From: Enoplosus armatus
Taxonomy: Eukaryota; Chordata; Actinopteri; Centrarchiformes; Enoplosidae
Assembly: GCF_043641665.1 (NCBI RefSeq)
Contig: NC_092203.1
Span: forward strand, 10,955,873 to 11,019,872
Reading direction: 5' to 3'
Length of the DNA: 64,000 nt
A model generated the notes under the pieces. That model was given only the letters and a program-made list of their open reading frames with translations, searched no databases and was not told the DNA's origin. Below, piece by piece: positions 7,539-17,103 of this stretch. Positions within the stretch are counted from its first letter, which is position 1. Every line of letters begins with the position of its first letter. A program made the translations under genes and the position numbers.

Positions 7539-10018
7539 AGCAGGGAGTGTCTTATCAGCCTAATGCCAGAGAGGAGCATGGGAAGGAGCGAGTGTGACGC
7601 CTCCAGGGTCTGTCGCCGTGGAGATAAGAGCTGACACACTGATACCCGCTGGCCCTCGTTTCCACGGCGGGGCCAAAGAGGGTCAACTCTGTTGGGAGCC
7701 AGAGAGGGCCAGAGAGGGCCAAAGGGAGCCAGAGAGGACCAGAGAGGGCCAGAGAGGGTCAACTCTGTTGGGAGCCAGAGAGGGCCAGAGAGGGCCAGAG
7801 AGGGCCAGAGAGGGCCAAAGGGAGCCAGAGAGGACCAGAGAGGGCCAAAGAGGGCCAAAGAGGGTCAACTCTGTTGGGAGCCAGAGAGGGCCAGAGAGGG
7901 CCAGAGAGGGCCAAAGAGGGTCAACTCTGTTGGGAGCCAGAGAGGGCCAGAGAGGGCCAGAGAGGGCCAAAGAGGGCCAAAGAGGGTCAACTCTGTTGGG
8001 AGCCAGAGAGGGCCAGAGAGGGCCAAAGAGGGTCAACTCTGTTGGGAGCCAGAGAGGGCCAGAGAGGGTCAAAGGGAGCCAGAGAGGGCCAGAGAGGGCC
8101 AAAGAGGGCCAGAGAGGGCCAGAGAGGGCCAAAGGGAGCCAGAGAGGGTCAGAGAGGGCCAGAGAGGGCCAGAGAGGGCCAAAGGGAGCCAGAGAGGGTC
8201 AGAGAGGGCCAGAGAGGGCCAGAGAGGGCCAAAGGGAGCCAGAGAGGGTCAGAGAGGGCCAGAGAGGGCCAGAGAGGGCCAAAGGGAGCCAGAGAGGGCC
8301 AGAGAGGGTCAGAGAGGGCCAGAGAGGGGCTAGATTCTTGTTTATCATTTAGAAAGGAACTTTACATGAAACTGCTTATTGCTTATAGTTAGTAAAACAT
8401 CAGATTTCTGGTTATTAAACTGTGAAATATCTTTTGTTTTCACTGCGTTATTTGTAAAAAGTAGAAACGTTTACATGCAGAGTCTGTTTTTGTGATATAT
8501 TTCTGAACTAAAACACCTAAATGCAACATCTGTAGTCGTGTTTCTGACTTTCAAACCATGTAAGAACTTCTGAGGGTGACGTTTTTTTGCTTATTATCTT
8601 ATATTATTATTATTATTTTGGGGTCTTATCATCTCAAGATGTCAACTTCATTATCTCTGTGTCAAGATAACAAAATTGTGCTCTTAGTTCACTTTTTTAG
8701 GGTCAACTTAATGTCTTGTTATCTCAGTTTCTGTTTGTTGCTTTTTGTAGGTTGTGATTTGACCGTTTATATGATGTTTAAATAAACAGAGTTGAGCTCC
8801 GTTTGGCCCTGAAGTGCAAAACCAGCTTCAGTCACACTGAGGCTTTAAGATAGACTGAGGGTGTTTGAATACCATGCATGGTTGGATTCTGTGCTGCCAT
8901 GTGTCCTGCAGCGAACTTTACAATGTGCAACTCTGCGCGGGCGTGGTGGCTAAATACTGAAAAAACCTAATGAAGTTCTGAAGTTTTAATGCAAGAAAAT
9001 ACATAAGGAAAATGTGAAACTCCTGGAAAACCTCCTTCAGCTTCTGTTATGTGTTCAGAGGAGCTTTGCAGCATTTGTTCCCAGAGTGCATCAACTCTTC
9101 AATTCAGACGCAAATATTGTACTTTTTACTCCATTTATCATATTTTATATTAATAAACAACAATATTCTGGTGTATTCAGATGACCTTCACATGCTGCAG
9201 CATTAACACGATGATAATATAATAACAATAATACAATATATCTTTTACATTTACTGAAGTAAGCTCTTTGAATTTCACCCTAAAAAGTATATTTCACCTG
9301 CTTGTTTCTGGCGACTGGTGTTTCATTAAAGGGGTTAAAGGTGTTTAATGAAACTATTTGAAGACTATAAAACCATTTTTAGAGAGCTGGAGAGGACATA
9401 TATAACTGATAATAAATGAATGGTGGTTTAATTTGTCTTTACAGTCATCAACACAGACAGTGGAGCGTTTGCAGCCTTAATTGGAGGTGAGAACTGAACT
9501 TCCTGATAATATTTAATGATGCTAACAGACAGACAGTAAAATCAGGTTTCTTCCTTAAGTTGTTTAAGCCTCTATAGAGCAGTCTGGCCTCTCTAAAACC
9601 AGAGTCACACCATTTAAAGCCCAATTATGACCCTGATTTTGGTTTACAAGATCTTTCTCTATTCCACATTAAATGAACTCAGCATAAACATCTTATTAAA
9701 ACCACTGAATTAACTAATTATAGACTTTTTGTGTTTGATTATAATCAGTGTGATGATTAGAGAGATTTAATGTGCACATTTCAGGGATCTCCTGTCTTGA
9801 CATTCACGCTCCATCTTCCAGGGATCGTCGGTGCAGTGCTGCTGCTGCTGATCTGCACGACAGCGGTGCTGCTGTGGTGTCTGTCCAGACATAAAGGCTC
9901 GTACGTCACCAACGAGATGGACGGCGACGACGACGACGACATCGATGACGACGAGTCCGTCGGCTCTGACGCGGCGCTCCAGAGCAGGGAACCTCTGAAG
10001 ATCAAAGAGGACGACTGA
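6604..10018 (+). CDS. gypc: Glycophorin C/SMAGP-like small single-pass membrane protein
   Basis: Three coding segments (6604-6658, 9445-9486, 9822-10018) join in frame to give 97 residues. The N-terminus is short, Thr/Pro-rich and lacks a signal peptide (MDDFTPPPTEVVTQILTKV...). A hydrophobic segment follows at about residues 28-53, then SRHKGSYVTNE at about 54-64. That juxtamembrane motif is the protein 4.1-binding signature shared by glycophorin C (RHKGTYHTNE), CNTNAP proteins and SMAGP. A downstream SDAALQ also matches glycophorin C. The expected role is an uncleaved, N-out membrane protein tethering the spectrin-actin skeleton through 4.1. Oddities: an acidic run of Asp/Glu at about 66-77, and a C-terminus of IKEDD in place of the EYFI-type PDZ ligand of mammalian glycophorin C and SMAGP. 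The choice between glycophorin C and SMAGP is not settled by eye; SMAGP is also 97 residues. Confidence 0.75.
7040..7370. repeat. Teleost 'TACTTGAGTA' interspersed repeat copy (gypc intron 2)
   Basis: The segment contains the family's recurrent words (CAAGTAAAAGTACTTTCAG, GTAGAAGTATCAAGTAGCAT, CTTTTACTTGTAATGGAG). The same words occur in s100b intron 2 and at 13878, 15490 and 38940. It lies within the 2.8-kb intron 6659-9444. Confidence 0.6.
7449..7537. repeat. Second CA/GT inverted microsatellite (gypc intron 2)
   Basis: About 47 bp of (CA)n, with two CG interruptions, runs directly into about 36 bp of (TG)n across a 6-bp centre. This is a long hairpin-capable inverted repeat, 130 bp before the minisatellite. 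Confidence 0.9.
7672..8330. repeat. Minisatellite of 10-bp units (AGAGAGGGCC) with higher-order structure
   Basis: Roughly 60 units of AGAGAGGGCC and variants (AAAGAGGGCC, AGAGAGGGTC, AAAGGGAGCC) lie in the gypc-like intron 2. In the first half a 16-bp insert (AACTCTGTTGGGAGCC) recurs six times, its preceding GTC starting at 7682, 7758, 7864, 7920, 7986 and 8032. In the second half a 50-bp higher-order unit is repeated, starting at 8131, 8181, 8231 and 8281. The large open frames here (up to 252 codons) are a by-product of stop-free units. Confidence 0.97.
8331..9444 (+). other. Rest of gypc-like intron 2
   Basis: AT-rich unique sequence. A short piece near 9105-9140 (CAAATATTGTACTTTTTACT) resembles the 'TACTTGAGTA' repeat family. 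No additional exon was recognised. Confidence 0.5.
9445..9486 (+). CDS. gypc: gypc-like coding exon 2 (42 bp)
   Basis: A small exon between CTTTACAG and GTGAGA that keeps phase 1 on both sides. It encodes VINTDSGAFAALIG, leading into the membrane segment. Its exact phase match with both neighbours supports it. Confidence 0.75.
9822..10018 (+). CDS. gypc: gypc-like last coding exon: membrane span and cytoplasmic tail
   Basis: The acceptor is CTTCCAG ending at 9821. The exon encodes GIVGAVLLLLICTTAVLLWC, then the 4.1-binding motif, the acidic tract and SDAALQ, and stops at TGA 10016-10018. A second acceptor-like CAG before the same GGATC word lies 37 bp upstream (AG at 9783-9784) but would shift the frame. 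Confidence 0.85.
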
Positions 10019-10315
10019 AGAAGAAAACTTGCTCGAGGACTAAAGAGCTTCGTAGCTTTGTTTCACTGAGGAGGATTTTTTTATTTTTCAAAAGTAACCA
10101 ATTTCCTAAAACTGCACAAAGCAACTTTGCACAAGACATAACTGTTTGACATGTGAGTCTTTTCCCTGTGAAGCAGCACCGGCCATTTTATTTCAGCAGC
10201 ATTGTTGGACGAAACATGCAAAAAACTTCCTAATGTGACTATTTGTCAGGAAAAATATCCAATAAGACTCAAAAACTTGTGACGAGCAGCTGCCAAACAC
10301 TAAACTGAAATATGG

Positions 10316-10321
10316 AATAAA
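10316..10321 (+). terminator. Poly(A) signal for the gypc-like gene
   Basis: The first AATAAA after the stop lies about 300 bp downstream. Other AATAAA hexamers follow at about 10516, 10956 and 11124, so longer 3' UTRs are possible. Confidence 0.5.
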
Positions 10322-10324
10322 GTT

Positions 10325-12558
10325 ATACATCATCTGGTTGTTACTGATCAGCACAGACACAACTAAACATCCCATCAACACACAGAGATATTGATCTTAA
10401 ACCAGCTGATCATTACTCATCTCAAGGCTGATTCATGTGCCAACCTTTCCGAAATCTGCAGCACTTTTCTCGCTTTCTGATTGATTCTTCCGAGATGGTT
10501 TCATAGTTAATGAAAATAAACCTGGTGCAGCTTTAAATAACTTCTAACACTTTAAGGAAAATGTTTGCAGAATAACAGCCATCAATTTAAGTGGCATTCC
10601 CCGTTAAATATGAAATCTTTTGCCTCAAATCTCTAATTTTCACCACATTACATTCTTCTGCAGATTTATTAAGTGGCTCATGTACTGACTCATATGTTAA
10701 AAACTCCTCCTGCCCGCTCAGATGCTGCTGGTTTCTAAAACTTTACAGCTCCACCAGACAAATCTGACTTTTACAGCTCCAGAGGCTCCAAACTAACCAG
10801 CTGACCAGACGCTGGTAAACATTTACTGGCTGCTGGTGAATTTCCACCCTGGTTGTTTGTAATGTTTTATAACAGTGAGTGACTCTGACTAACATGCCAC
10901 ACTGTTGTGAATCAGATGTGAGGAATAATCTGTGTGTAGAGAGTTCAGTTTTTCAATAAATAGAAAGAAATGGTGATAAACCAAAAGATGAAAAGGCTTT
11001 TAGAGAGTCACAATATTTAGTCAATTGTTTTCAATATAGTGGAAGAAGATCTGTCTGTTTTTTTTACACATTTTCTAATTAAAATCTCTTCTTGAGTAGT
11101 TTTACTTACTAACAATTTATAAGAATAAAGTTTACACTTTTACACACAATGTCGTCATTTATTTTGTGTGATTTTGAGAAGGTGCTTCATTATAGTGAAT
11201 TTAAACGGCTCCATCTAGTGGTCAAGAACATGCACTGCACTCATTTGAAAACGTGATTTTTCTTTTTCTGTGCATTTGAGGGTCTAATTTGGGGGAAACA
11301 GCAAAGAATATAACACACTTGTAATATGAAAACTATTCAGAACTATAAAAGCTTAATTTTGCTGCTGTTGGTGCTGCCAGATGATCCACATTCCTCCTCT
11401 GGTCCTGCTCAGAGCCGGTGACGGTTTGGATACAAACGTCTTGCCAAGGTGCCTGGGATTGGTTTTAAAGTTTGAGTCATTCAGGACTTCTGGTAATTGT
11501 GGGGACGTTATGGTGAGATGACGTGAACCACAACGGGAAAGTGAAGCAGAGCAACAACAGAAGGGAGGAAAATAAAAAACAAAACAGGAGTAAAGATGCA
11601 AAAACTGTTGAACTTAAACCCATAAAAACCCTGAAAACACTGAGCCACTATTCTTGCTTTGGTGGACAGGAAAGTTGTATTTTATGTATGGCATCTTTAC
11701 CTGCTTTTACACTGGATACTCATCAATAAGTCAGAGTGAAACTGCATTAATCAATCCGAAATGATCAATTAGAGGACGAGTAATATTCAAAGAAGTATTA
11801 TTGTTGCATGTTTTATTAGTTTTTCATCCTTTTTGTGGAGCATTTTACTGTAGTTTGACTCAAAGTGCAGTTTATAGTGAAACGCTCAGATTATTTAATA
11901 AATGAAGATGTGTTTCTTCATAATATAGAACATTTAGCAGATTTGTGTTTCCATGATTTATTCCTCATATTTCTGCTCTTTTTCCTTCGTATTTATTTCC
12001 CCGGTTTATCAGGCTCCTAGGTTAATAAATTAATAAATGTGAAACTCTAGGTCATACATTTATAACTTTTATCAGTTTAATTTTCAGCTTCTCAAAGCCT
12101 CACAGCAAGAAAACTACCATGTGAAAAATGATCCGGTTGTAATACCACCAGAGGCCTGCTGATGGTGCTGTTGGACCAAAACGGAGCTTCACAGCAAACG
12201 GCAGAAAACTGATGGAAAACTGTTACTGTTAATCAATTATATTTATGATCAATGACAATAAATAGGAGAAAAAACTGAAGAGAGGAGAAAATAAAGAGGA
12301 AGAGGAGTAAGACAAGACAAAAGGAAGAAGAAAGACAAGAAGAATTGTTATATAAAGGAAAAGTAATTTGATCTTTGATGCTTTATTATCAAATCCTGTT
12401 TGTTATACGAGCCGGGGTGTGCTCATGTTACTTCGTTAAATATTTAAACACACACAGCCTGAGTGGCAGGGTAAATATAATGTGTCTGTGTGTTTATCGG
12501 CTAATAAAACCTGCAAATTAAAACCGCTTGACGCTCGTTAATGAACTGCCTTTAAACT

Positions 12559-12599
<41 letters not shown>

Positions 12600-13790
12600 A
12601 GAGCAGCCTTAAAACAGCTTAGTGGGCAGAAAAATAACCGCTTTAGGAGACAAAAGAGAGAAGAACTAACAGGCGAAGGTTAGCTTAGCATGCTAAAATT
12701 AACTCAAACTAAAATCAGAGATCCTCCGAGGTCTAGGAAGCAAAACTTTTTTACATTTCTAGATTATTTTAAATGGTTAAAAGTACAAAATAATGGTGAT
12801 TATGATTCATCTAGTTTCCTTTAGGGAGCTTTTTCAGCCAAGCAGACCAACCTCTCTAATCAGAGTTTGGCTGTTTTCTTCTCATTTGTTCGGCCAAACC
12901 AAACACTGAGCCGTCTGCAGTCTATCAGGTGTCAGTCTCAGGTTAATACGACGTGGCAGTTTGGTTTAGTAGAGTGATAGTCTGCCGCAAATAATCCAAA
13001 ACACCTGAACCACATACAGGAAAAGGAGATTAACTTCACTTCTTGCAAAAACAACAACTACAGCTTGGTATTGTACACTGGATTATAAATAATAGGGACA
13101 TTTTGAGAACTAATCTGTCTTTCTGTAAACGAAGACAAAGATTCAAACTATATAAAATACTCTCTTCTTATGCTCTTAAAAGTGTAGTAAATAAAAGTAT
13201 GTCAGGCCCAAATTCACACGACAACTTTACAGTTTTGGTAACAAGTCAAATATAAATTGAGGAACTTTAAATGCTTTTGTTTTTATGCAGAATTATTTTA
13301 TACTGAACGCTAACTCAAATATTCATGTAAAAGTAATATGAATTTGCAAAATATCAGTGCCAAATGTGAACGATTTAAGTCACACCTTGAAACTAAAGAG
13401 GAAACTATTGAATATTTCACTCTGATTCAAGTCTAAACTTTAACCACAAACCCTAAACTTTAAAGCTACGAATTTCACTGACATTTACATAAAAACTTAA
13501 AACTATCGTTTAACAATGTTTGCACAAAGTACAATAATTACAAAACATCAATATATTATAATAATTTAATATATGTTTGTGTGTGTGTGTTTTTGTAGGT
13601 GGAGGCAAAGTGGATGGTGATTATGAGGTGAGACTAATTTAAATGTGTTTGAAAAGCAGACAGGAAACTATGTGGGTGCACGGCTGCAAGCATTAGCTGC
13701 TGAGGTTAGCATGTTAGCAAGTTAGCCAAGGTTAGCATCAAACAGTTTGTTGTCACCCTCTGTTCCTGCTCATGCAGCATCTTGTACTTA
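10325..13790. other. Intergenic, no gene seen
   Basis: AT-rich DNA downstream of the gypc-like gene. It contains the (AC)n microsatellite at 12561-12599 and a 29-bp exon-like segment at 13599-13627 (TTTTTGTAG before it, GTGAGA after it) that I cannot assign to a gene. Confidence 0.5.
12561..12599. repeat. (AC)n microsatellite
   Basis: Uninterrupted AC run of about 39 bp. Confidence 0.95.
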
Positions 13791-13799
13791 TAATGGCAA

Positions 13800-13885
13800 C
13801 TATCAGTGCATGTAAACATTCAAAAAATTGGCTGGGCTTTGGTGGGTCTTGCTATTTTTCAACATTTAAACATTCTAACAAATGT
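13800..13885 (-). repeat. Interspersed repeat, copy 1 of 3 (inverted)
   Basis: Contains AAAAAATTGGCTGGGCTTTG and GTCTTGCTATTTTTCAACAT, the reverse complement of copies at 15640 and 17019. Overlaps the start of a 'TACTTGAGTA' copy. Confidence 0.7.
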
Positions 13886-13975
13886 AGTTGAGTAAAAAGT
13901 ACAATATTTGCAGTGGAGTAGAAGTATAAAGATGCATAATCAAGTAGAGTACAAGTACCTCAGTACAATACTTGT
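13878..13975. repeat. Teleost 'TACTTGAGTA' repeat copy
   Basis: Words AGTAAAAAGTACAATATTTG, GGAGTAGAAGTATAAAG and AGTACAAGTACCTCAG match the family. Confidence 0.65.
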
Positions 13976-15100
13976 TATTGAGACATCAACCAGCTGCTGA
14001 AGTGCTGATGCTTGTTTTACCTAAAACTCACAGAGCTGACTCACACCGACTGAGACAGAGAAAGTTCAGAGTGCACCTTTCAACTAAGCAATGTGATGGT
14101 TGATTAACTTTCAGTTTTATGAGGCTGCGTGTGAGACAACATCCCCGTTATTGTACAGTCGGCTGGGAACTGAGCAGGTGAAGACATTAAAATAAAACAG
14201 TTCAAAGGGAAGTTTGGACCTTGTCAGGTTTTTTCCCTCTTCATCACAGCCTTAACTGCGTCCATTAAAGCCGGAACCATCGAGGAACGAAGGGGCTCGG
14301 GGCCCCGCCAAGGTGGGAAATTTCATCTGTGACTCACATGCTCGCTTGTTTGTCAAGTCAATTTGAGTTAACGCCGTTGTGAATAACAACAGTGTTGCGG
14401 TATCCAAGGAAAGAATGAGCTGAAATTGTTTTGAGGAAAGAAATCAAAGAGATAAAATACACTGTGAATTTCCCCGGAGAGCTGGGTAATTTCTCATCTT
14501 TTCCAGAGGAGGGGAGGTTTTGACAGAGTCCAGTTTCCCACCCGGCAGTCCCACCAGATCATTACTGGAAATTGTGCAAATTTATACATTTTAACAAGGG
14601 ATTTATTTAACCTGGTATTGAGTCTAAAAAGACGACTCCAGTGAGACTGTAGGGTCTGCTCATTTCCTGTTATCCCTTTTTCAGCTTGTAGCTTGTTCTG
14701 TTTGCCTCATTCTGTAAAGTCAATATGACAAAGTCCTCAGAGGAAAGAAGAGAGTTATAACTGTCTATATTTGTTAAATTTGTTCCTTATTTATCCAAAA
14801 GCACAACTCCAGGTCAACCAAACATCCAGGTTTGCAGATGAAGTATAGAAGACGGTGAGATTAAGCCATGAGACAGTAATACGGGAAGGTTTTGATCCAA
14901 TTTGGCTCTTAATACCAAAACTAAATGCGCATTAGGGACTAAATATTATTAAATCAGGGTCAATTTTTGAGGTCCAACATGGAAAGTCCTGGAAAAGTGT
15001 AGACCAGTGAAAACAAGGAAATTATTTGAGAGCAGAGGTCCCAAACCTCAGATTTTATTTTGAAGGGGTGACTGAGTTCATGGGAAGCCGACGTCATATC

Positions 15101-15103
<3 letters not shown>

Positions 15104-15136
<33 letters not shown>

Positions 15137-15284
15137 GTCCTAGAGACCCCCCACCCCCATCCAAAACACACACACACACAATTTACACAGTCACACACCA
15201 CAGCTCATGTTAGTGTGTGTGTGAGTGTGTAAGTGGTGATGTTAATCAAACCCAGATGAGCGAAGAGGCCAGACGAGTCGAGTC

Positions 15285-15315
<31 letters not shown>
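15104..15315. repeat. Cluster of GT and CA microsatellites
   Basis: GT at 15104-15135, CA at 15166-15181, and GT at 15288-15315. GT and CA runs alternate, giving several inverted-repeat pairings within 210 bp. Confidence 0.9.
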
Positions 15316-15320
<5 letters not shown>

Positions 15321-15489
15321 ACAGCAGTAATAATAGTCTGGGCTGGTGGAGTTCGACCCAAGGGCCGGCCCCCCAAAACCTGGGGCCCCGGGGCCGACAC
15401 ACACACACAGCTGAAGTCACCACCTGAGAATGTGGGGACATGGGGGCCGAAGCGGCACCTTAGCGTGCAAATAGAGCTCGCCGTGTGTG

Positions 15490-15637
15490 TGCGTACATTT
15501 ACTCAAGTACTGGACTTCAGTACAAATGTGAGGTACTTGTACTTTACTTGAGTATTTACATTTTATGCTACTTGATACTTCAACTCCACAACATCTCAGA
15601 GTCAAATATTGTACTTTTTACTCCACTACATTTGGTG
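15490..15637. repeat. Teleost 'TACTTGAGTA' repeat copy
   Basis: Contains TTTACTCAAGTACTGGACTT, ACTTTACTTGAGTATTT and TTGTACTTTTTACTCCACTA, the family's best-preserved copy here. Confidence 0.75.
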
Positions 15638-15722
15638 ATTTCAAACGTGAATGTTTAAACGTTGAAAAATAGCAAGACCCACCAAATCCCAGCCAATTTT
15701 TTTAATATTTACACGCAGGAAG
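15638..15722 (+). repeat. Interspersed repeat, copy 2 of 3
   Basis: Shares GTGAATGTTTAAACG, GAAAAATAGCAAGACCCACC and CCAGCCAATTTTTT with the copy at 17019, and the reverse complement with 13800. It directly abuts a 'TACTTGAGTA' copy, as does copy 1, so the two may be parts of one element. Confidence 0.75.
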
Positions 15723-16689
15723 CGTTTTGGAAGCCTGTGTTTACCAGCTGCAATATTAAAGTGTATATTATTCTGAAATGGGTCATTCTGCATAATGAGT
15801 ACGCATCTGCCAAGTAAGCGTAACGTATTGAAACTGGAAAAAAGCTGAACAGTTTGAGTAGAAATTTGCTTTTTCTTTCATATAATTTTGGTACCCGGAA
15901 AGCATTCATTTGGTGATTTGGAGGTCAAAAGAAAATGTCTAATGTAAGTTAGACAGGGGAAATAAAGCCCAAGATCCTTTTTGACCTATAAATCTCCAGA
16001 TTGGTGCTTACTGGATATGATGAAACAGGTTTGGTGAGTCATAAATGATCAAAACCAACAGGAATGAGGACCAAAACTACCAAAATCATGTAGTTTTCCA
16101 TGTCGGGTGAGTCACACTTTCCCACCGACACACGAACAACCAAAAACCAACACAAATACATCATAAAAGGCTCCATACCTGGTGTCACCTCACCAACATC
16201 TGACGTTTTATTGTGTGCTGACAGGAGCAACAGCCAAAACTGTAAAACCTGACAGAGCTGAGTCCTGCAGCATAAAAACCAACGTCAGTTTGTTGTGTCT
16301 CGTTCAACTCACTCTAACTCTGACAGAGACAAAAGAGCAGGGGTTAGCCCAAATTTAATTTTTGTAGTTTTGGTCACTTTTGGGTTGGATTAAGAGATGT
16401 TTTGTGCCCTGAAGGCTGAGCGGCGTGTTTTGTTTTTTTTTCTTTCCTCCAGAATCATGAAACACTTTCATTTCATCGCTTACCAAAAACGCCAGTTTCA
16501 TTTTCCAGACGGTTTTATGTTGGCCCGGAGGATGAGTCATCAAAACTTCAGGGTCTGGAAAGGATCGCCGCTGACGAAAACATTTCCCAGCATGCTTGGT
16601 TAGTCACATAGCAGGATGATGGATTGAAAGCTCTTCCAAATAAATACATGAAAACAAATCTCCACTTCCCAGGTCGGCAATGAGGTTTT

Positions 16690-16945
16690 TATTCAACCCC
16701 TATTTATCCAGGGGAGGTTGGCCGGGCACATTCACTCTTTCTCAACAATGCCGTGATTCAGTTTCATAAAGCTGCACACATTATCATTTGGGAGCTGCCC
16801 AGTGCGACCACAGCCATCTGCTGTCAGCTACTGGGAGCTGCCCAGTATACAACCACAGGCTGCTGCTGCCACCGAGCTAATTGGAAGTTAAGTGTCTTGT
16901 TCAAGGGCGCAGCTGAGGTTGGAGAGCGTTGCTGCTTCGCTTAAA
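16690..16945. repeat. Fish interspersed repeat with internal GGGAGCTGCCCAGT duplication
   Basis: GGGAGCTGCCCAGT followed by an ACCACAG-containing tract occurs twice (near 16790 and 16830). The segment then runs into AAGTGTCTTGTTCAAGGGC, a phrase frequent in teleost repeats. The family name is not known to me. Confidence 0.5.
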
Positions 16946-17018
16946 GGGTCAGTTCACTCAGCAAAACAGATTTTCTTGGTGTCTAGTCATCCAGATTGAT
17001 TCAGTTTTATGTTATGAT

Positions 17019-17103
17019 TTTAAACGTGAATGTTTAAACGCTGAAAAATAGCAACGCCCACCAAAGCCCAGCCAATTTTTTGAACGTTTACATGCAGGAG
17101 GTT
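17019..17103 (+). repeat. Interspersed repeat, copy 3 of 3
   Basis: Same orientation as 15638-15722: AACGTGAATGTTTAAACG, AAAAATAGCAACGCCCACCA, CCCAGCCAATTTTTTGAACG. Confidence 0.75.

Noticed and set aside
7430..8392. Large open frames on both strands (up to 252 codons) as a repetitive protein gene
   Set aside because: They are produced by the stop-free 10-bp minisatellite and the CA/GT arrays. All forward frames are open with the same peptide, and the array lies inside an intron.
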